Below are positions 5,770-7,866 of a DNA stretch of 7,866 nt, piece by piece (positions within the stretch are counted from its first letter, which is position 1; each line of letters begins with the position of its first letter). A program made the translations under genes and the position numbers. The stretch covers positions 1 to 7,866 of the forward strand of contig MWAR01000089.1 of assembly GCA_002068715.1 (NCBI GenBank), read 5' to 3'. The stretch is from a bacterium ADurb.Bin374. GTDB taxonomy: Bacteria; Riflebacteria; Ozemobacteria; Ozemobacterales; Ozemobacteraceae. The notes beneath the pieces are model-generated. The model worked only from the letters and a program-made list of their open reading frames with translations. It was not told the DNA's origin and made no database searches.

Positions 5770-7122
5770 ATGACTCGAGTATCGCGTATTGTTCTCGTTG
5801 CTCTCATGGTGGCCCTGGTCTCCCCTCTCTGGGCAGCTGATGCCGCTCCGGCGATGAAAGAATGGACGATCGCCGTTTTTTTGAATGCGGACAACAACCT
5901 CGACTCGTTTGGCGTTGAAGACCAGCAGGAAATGGCCAAGATCGGTTCCAACAACTGGCTGAACATCGTTACCCTGATCGATCGCGAACGCGGGCCGGCC
6001 TGCTACAACTACATCGAGAAGGGCAAGATCACCAAGGTCAAGGATATGGGCGAACTCGACATGGGCGATTACAAGCTCTTCATCGAGTTTGCGAAGTATA
6101 TCGTGGCCAACTATCCGGCGAAGCGCTACGTGTTCACCTTCTGGAACCATGGCTCGGGTTGGAAACTCGGCAACCAGAGCCCGATCACCCGCGGCATCTC
6201 CTATGACGACTCGAGCAACAATCACATCACCAACAACCAGCTGGCCGTCGCATTGCGCGAGGTCAAGAAGGTGATCGGTCACAACATCGACATTCTCAAC
6301 TTCGACGCATGTCTGATGCAGATGGCCGAAGTCGTTCATGCCTGTAAAGATAGCGTTGACTATATCGTTGCCTCCGAAGAGACCGAACCCGGCAAGGGCA
6401 CGCCGTATGACGACGTTCTCGCCACGCTCACGAAGACCTCGACTGCCGAAAGTTTCTCCAAGACCTGGACCAACACGTTCGTGAAGTCCTACAGCGGCGG
6501 CAGCCAGGGCAACGAAGACTGCACGCAGTCAGCCATCAAGGTCGCCGCGATGGGCCCGGTATTCGACGCGATGAACGGCCTCGCCAAAGCCACGATGAGC
6601 GGAAAATACAGCGCTGAGTATAAAGCCGCCCTTCAAAAGGTCCAGACGTTCGCGTATCCCGAGAACGTCGACCTGATCCACCTGGCCGCCCTTCTCAAGG
6701 CCGCGATCAAGGACGAAGCGATCAAGACCGCCTGCGACAAGGTCACCGCCGCCTGCAACGCCGCGATCGCCGCGAACGGAAACAACGGCTACTCGATGAA
6801 GAACGCGAAGGGCCTCGCGGTGTATCTGCCCTCCGACTTCTCCGCCGAGAACGGCTACACGGCTCTCGACTTCTCCAAGGACACCCTGTGGGACGACATG
6901 ATCGCCGACCTCTACAAGAAGAGCAAGGCCGCCGCGCTCGTCGCCTCCGTCGAAAACGGCGATCTCTCGGCTCTCCGCGGATACATCGCCGGTTCGAAGG
7001 ATTCCGACGACGTGAAGAAGTTCATCGTCCAGGAACTCAACTTCCGCCTCCACAGCGAGAGCGGCCTGGATGAAAGCCTCAAGTCCGAGGCCTCCGCCCT
7101 TGTGCTCGAACTGAACAACTGA
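5770..7122 (+). CDS. Secreted clostripain-like cysteine peptidase (family C11)
   Basis: This 450-aa protein begins with a classic signal peptide: basic MTRVSR, a hydrophobic core, then PLWA|AD with likely cleavage after residue 22 (or at 25), so it is probably exported. The C11 core follows: FLNADNNLD (38-46), a caspase-like strand ending in FWNHGSGW with likely catalytic His127, GISYDDS (142-148), and LNFDACLMQMAEV with likely catalytic Cys181. The 54-residue His-Cys spacing is close to that of clostripain. Asp179 two residues before the Cys is the position linked to Arg/Lys preference in this family, so cleavage after basic residues is likely. GLAVYLPSDF (348-357) is the usual late core strand. 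A helical tail (about 376-450) follows. Several further cysteines (78, 192, 251, 322, 329) could form disulfides. No obvious clostripain-style excised linker is seen. It is monocistronic by promoter placement, with a close paralogue 272 nt downstream. The substrate is unknown. Confidence 0.9.
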   Translation: MTRVSRIVLVALMVALVSPLWAADAAPAMKEWTIAVFLNADNNLDSFGVEDQQEMAKIGSNNWLNIVTLIDRERGPACYNYIEKGKITKVKDMGELDMGDYKLFIEFAKYIVANYPAKRYVFTFWNHGSGWKLGNQSPITRGISYDDSSNNHITNNQLAVALREVKKVIGHNIDILNFDACLMQMAEVVHACKDSVDYIVASEETEPGKGTPYDDVLATLTKTSTAESFSKTWTNTFVKSYSGGSQGNEDCTQSAIKVAAMGPVFDAMNGLAKATMSGKYSAEYKAALQKVQTFAYPENVDLIHLAALLKAAIKDEAIKTACDKVTAACNAAIAANGNNGYSMKNAKGLAVYLPSDFSAENGYTALDFSKDTLWDDMIADLYKKSKAAALVASVENGDLSALRGYIAGSKDSDDVKKFIVQELNFRLHSESGLDESLKSEASALVLELNN

Positions 7123-7141
7123 TATAGAAGCTGGTATAAGG

Positions 7142-7167
7142 CAGGCGCCGGTTCCGACCGGCGCCTG
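7142..7167 (+). terminator. GC-rich hairpin, probable transcript end of the first C11 gene
   Basis: The arms at 7142-7152 and 7157-7167 are perfectly complementary over 11 bp (left arm CAGGCGCCGGT). They enclose TCCG, which in RNA is a UNCG-type tetraloop, a very stable class. The hairpin lies 19 nt after the stop codon. No T-run follows (next bases TCGCGTCATC), so it is not a standard intrinsic terminator. It may work with Rho or protect the 3' end from exonucleases. Confidence 0.6.
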
Positions 7168-7220
7168 TCGCGTCATCGGAATGATTCGATATCATGTGGT
7201 TGAAGATAAGCATTCTTCGC

Positions 7221-7253
7221 CAGAAAAAGACAATAAAAGTGAACGGTTTTCTG
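7221..7253. repeat. AT-rich inverted repeat in the peptidase spacer
   Basis: CAGAAAA (7221-7227) and TTTTCTG (7247-7253) are perfect 7-bp inverted arms 19 nt apart, about 55 bp upstream of the consensus promoter. It could be a regulator site or an AT-rich upstream region without function. Confidence 0.25.
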
Positions 7254-7307
7254 TAATTTCCCCTGAAACTGCGATTGCATCTGCTTTTCACGGGTGGTGT
7301 CGAGACC

Positions 7308-7336
7308 TTGACAGGGTACCTTTCGGCTTCTATAAT
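7308..7336 (+). promoter_or_regulatory. Perfect-consensus sigma70 promoter of the second C11 peptidase
   Basis: TTGACA (7308-7313), a 17-bp spacer and TATAAT (7331-7336) match the sigma70 consensus at all twelve bases with ideal spacing. Transcription would start near 7343, giving a leader of about 50 nt. Such a promoter is expected to be strong unless repressed. Confidence 0.85.
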
Positions 7337-7368
7337 TAAAAAATCCGGCCCTGAGTATAAGTGTCCGC

Positions 7369-7376
7369 ATAAGTAT
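7369..7376 (+). repeat. ATAAGTAT leader motif, copy 2
   Basis: This is the second copy of the 8-mer at 5732-5739, here 18 nt before the ATG. A related sequence, GTATAAGTGT, lies just upstream at about 7355-7364. Confidence 0.4.
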
Positions 7377-7381
7377 ATTAG

Positions 7382-7388
7382 TAAGGAG
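7382..7388 (+). promoter_or_regulatory. Ribosome binding site of the second C11 peptidase
   Basis: TAAGGAG lies 6 nt before the ATG at 7395, a near-ideal Shine-Dalgarno site. Confidence 0.8.
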
Positions 7389-7394
7389 TAAGAG

Positions 7395-7866
7395 ATGAAG
7401 CGTGTAATCAGTATCCTGGCCGTCGCCCTTTTTGTGGCTTTTTGTGTTGCCCCTGTCAGTGCAGCGCCCCGCGCCGAGAAGGAATGGACCTGGATGGTCT
7501 TCCTGAACGCTGACAACAATCTGGACAGCTTCGGCGTCCAGGACCAGGACGAAATGGCCAAGATCGGCTCGAACGACTGGCTCAACATCGTCAGCCTCAT
7601 CGATCGCGAGAAAGGCCCCGCCACTCTCAACTACATCGAGAAGGGCAAAGTCACCCCCGTCAAAGACATGGGCGAACTCGACATGGGCGATTACAAGCTT
7701 CTCGCCCAGTTCGTTAAGGACATGATCGTCCAGTATCCGGCGAAACACTACGCCCTCATCATGTGGAACCACGGTTCCGGCTGGAAGAACAAGCCCGGCG
7801 ACAACATCATGAAGGGTATCTCCTATGACGATTCGACCGGCAACCATATCACGACCGCTCAGCTGA
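7395..7866 (+). CDS. Second secreted clostripain-like (C11) peptidase, 3' end outside window
   Basis: Only the first 157 codons are in the window, and the frame is still open at the edge. The N-terminus is a signal peptide (MKRV, hydrophobic core, VSA|AP with likely cleavage after residue 23). The C11 core then matches the upstream gene closely: FLNADNNLDSFGV, EMAKIGSN, KDMGELDMGDYKL, WNHGSGW with likely catalytic His126, and GISYDDS. Over the 129 residues both share after the signal peptide there are no gaps and about 92 identities (roughly 71%, hand count). The signal peptides themselves and the loop after WNHGSGWK are the most diverged parts. The catalytic Cys, expected about 54 residues after the His, lies beyond the window, so activity cannot be judged. 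Cys17 is within the signal core but lacks a small residue before it, so a lipoprotein is unlikely. It has its own strong promoter. Confidence 0.88.
   Translation, partial: MKRVISILAVALFVAFCVAPVSAAPRAEKEWTWMVFLNADNNLDSFGVQDQDEMAKIGSNDWLNIVSLIDREKGPATLNYIEKGKVTPVKDMGELDMGDYKLLAQFVKDMIVQYPAKHYALIMWNHGSGWKNKPGDNIMKGISYDDSTGNHITTAQL

Larger units (their letters stand above)
7123..7394. other. Spacer between the two peptidase genes
   Basis: This 272-bp gap holds, in order, a GC-rich hairpin (7142-7167), an AT-rich stretch with small inverted repeats (GAAGA 7202-7206 with TCTTC 7214-7218; CAGAAAA 7221-7227 with TTTTCTG 7247-7253), a consensus promoter and the leader of the second gene. I see no ORF with a ribosome site in it. 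Confidence 0.6.

Noticed and set aside
5287..6339. Minus-strand open frame across the operon end and the first peptidase
   Set aside because: It runs antisense to two real genes and through their promoter spacer, and the product is unrecognisable.
7437..7455. Lipobox in the second peptidase's signal peptide (Cys17)
   Set aside because: The residue before the Cys is Phe, not Gly/Ala/Ser, and a good signal peptidase I site (VSA) follows.
7173..7847. Minus-strand open frame opposite the second peptidase
   Set aside because: It is antisense to conserved C11 motifs and a consensus promoter, so it is a shadow.
7864..7866. TGA at the last three bases as the stop of the second peptidase
   Set aside because: It is out of frame: the gene reads CAG CTG A at the edge, so the frame is still open.
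1..7866. CRISPR array, tRNA, rRNA, transposase or integrase genes
   Set aside because: I saw no regularly spaced repeats, cloverleaf-like segments, or mobile-element proteins in the window.

Overview
The window is GC-rich bacterial DNA. It holds five closely packed genes, all on the + strand, with short AT-richer spacers. The promoters I can see are sigma70-type and the ribosome sites are strong Shine-Dalgarno sequences, so this is a chromosome-like stretch of a bacterium with a housekeeping sigma70 apparatus. The phylum cannot be fixed from the sequence. The Hsp70/DUF2760 set and the multiple secreted clostripain-like proteins would fit a Gram-negative-type environmental lineage (deltaproteobacterial or Riflebacteria-like), but that is only a guess.

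Region 1 (1-173) is non-coding leader. It contains a palindromic GC-rich element and a promoter with a perfect TTGACA -35 box. Region 2 (174-5603) is a three-gene operon: a membrane-anchored DUF2760 protein, a short Hsp70-family ATPase without a lid domain (596 aa), and a larger Hsp70-family ATPase with a C-terminal DUF3731-type helical module (938 aa). The gaps are 13 and 59 nt. The 59-nt gap can fold into an imperfect hairpin that pairs with the ribosome site of the third gene. The two Hsp70s are related to each other and keep the ATP-binding and proline-switch residues. Both lack the usual hydrophobic interdomain linker and the canonical lid. The likely picture, by inference, is a specialised Hsp70 pair working near the membrane with the DUF2760 protein, distinct from DnaK/DnaJ/GrpE.

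Region 3 (5604-7866) has two tandem secreted peptidase C11 (clostripain-like) paralogues, about 70% identical over the shared 129 residues. Each has its own predicted promoter and signal peptide. The second runs off the end of the window before its catalytic cysteine. A GC-rich hairpin with a UNCG tetraloop closes the first. The second is driven by a textbook-perfect TTGACA-17 bp-TATAAT promoter. Nothing in the sequence links the peptidases to the chaperone operon except adjacency and orientation.
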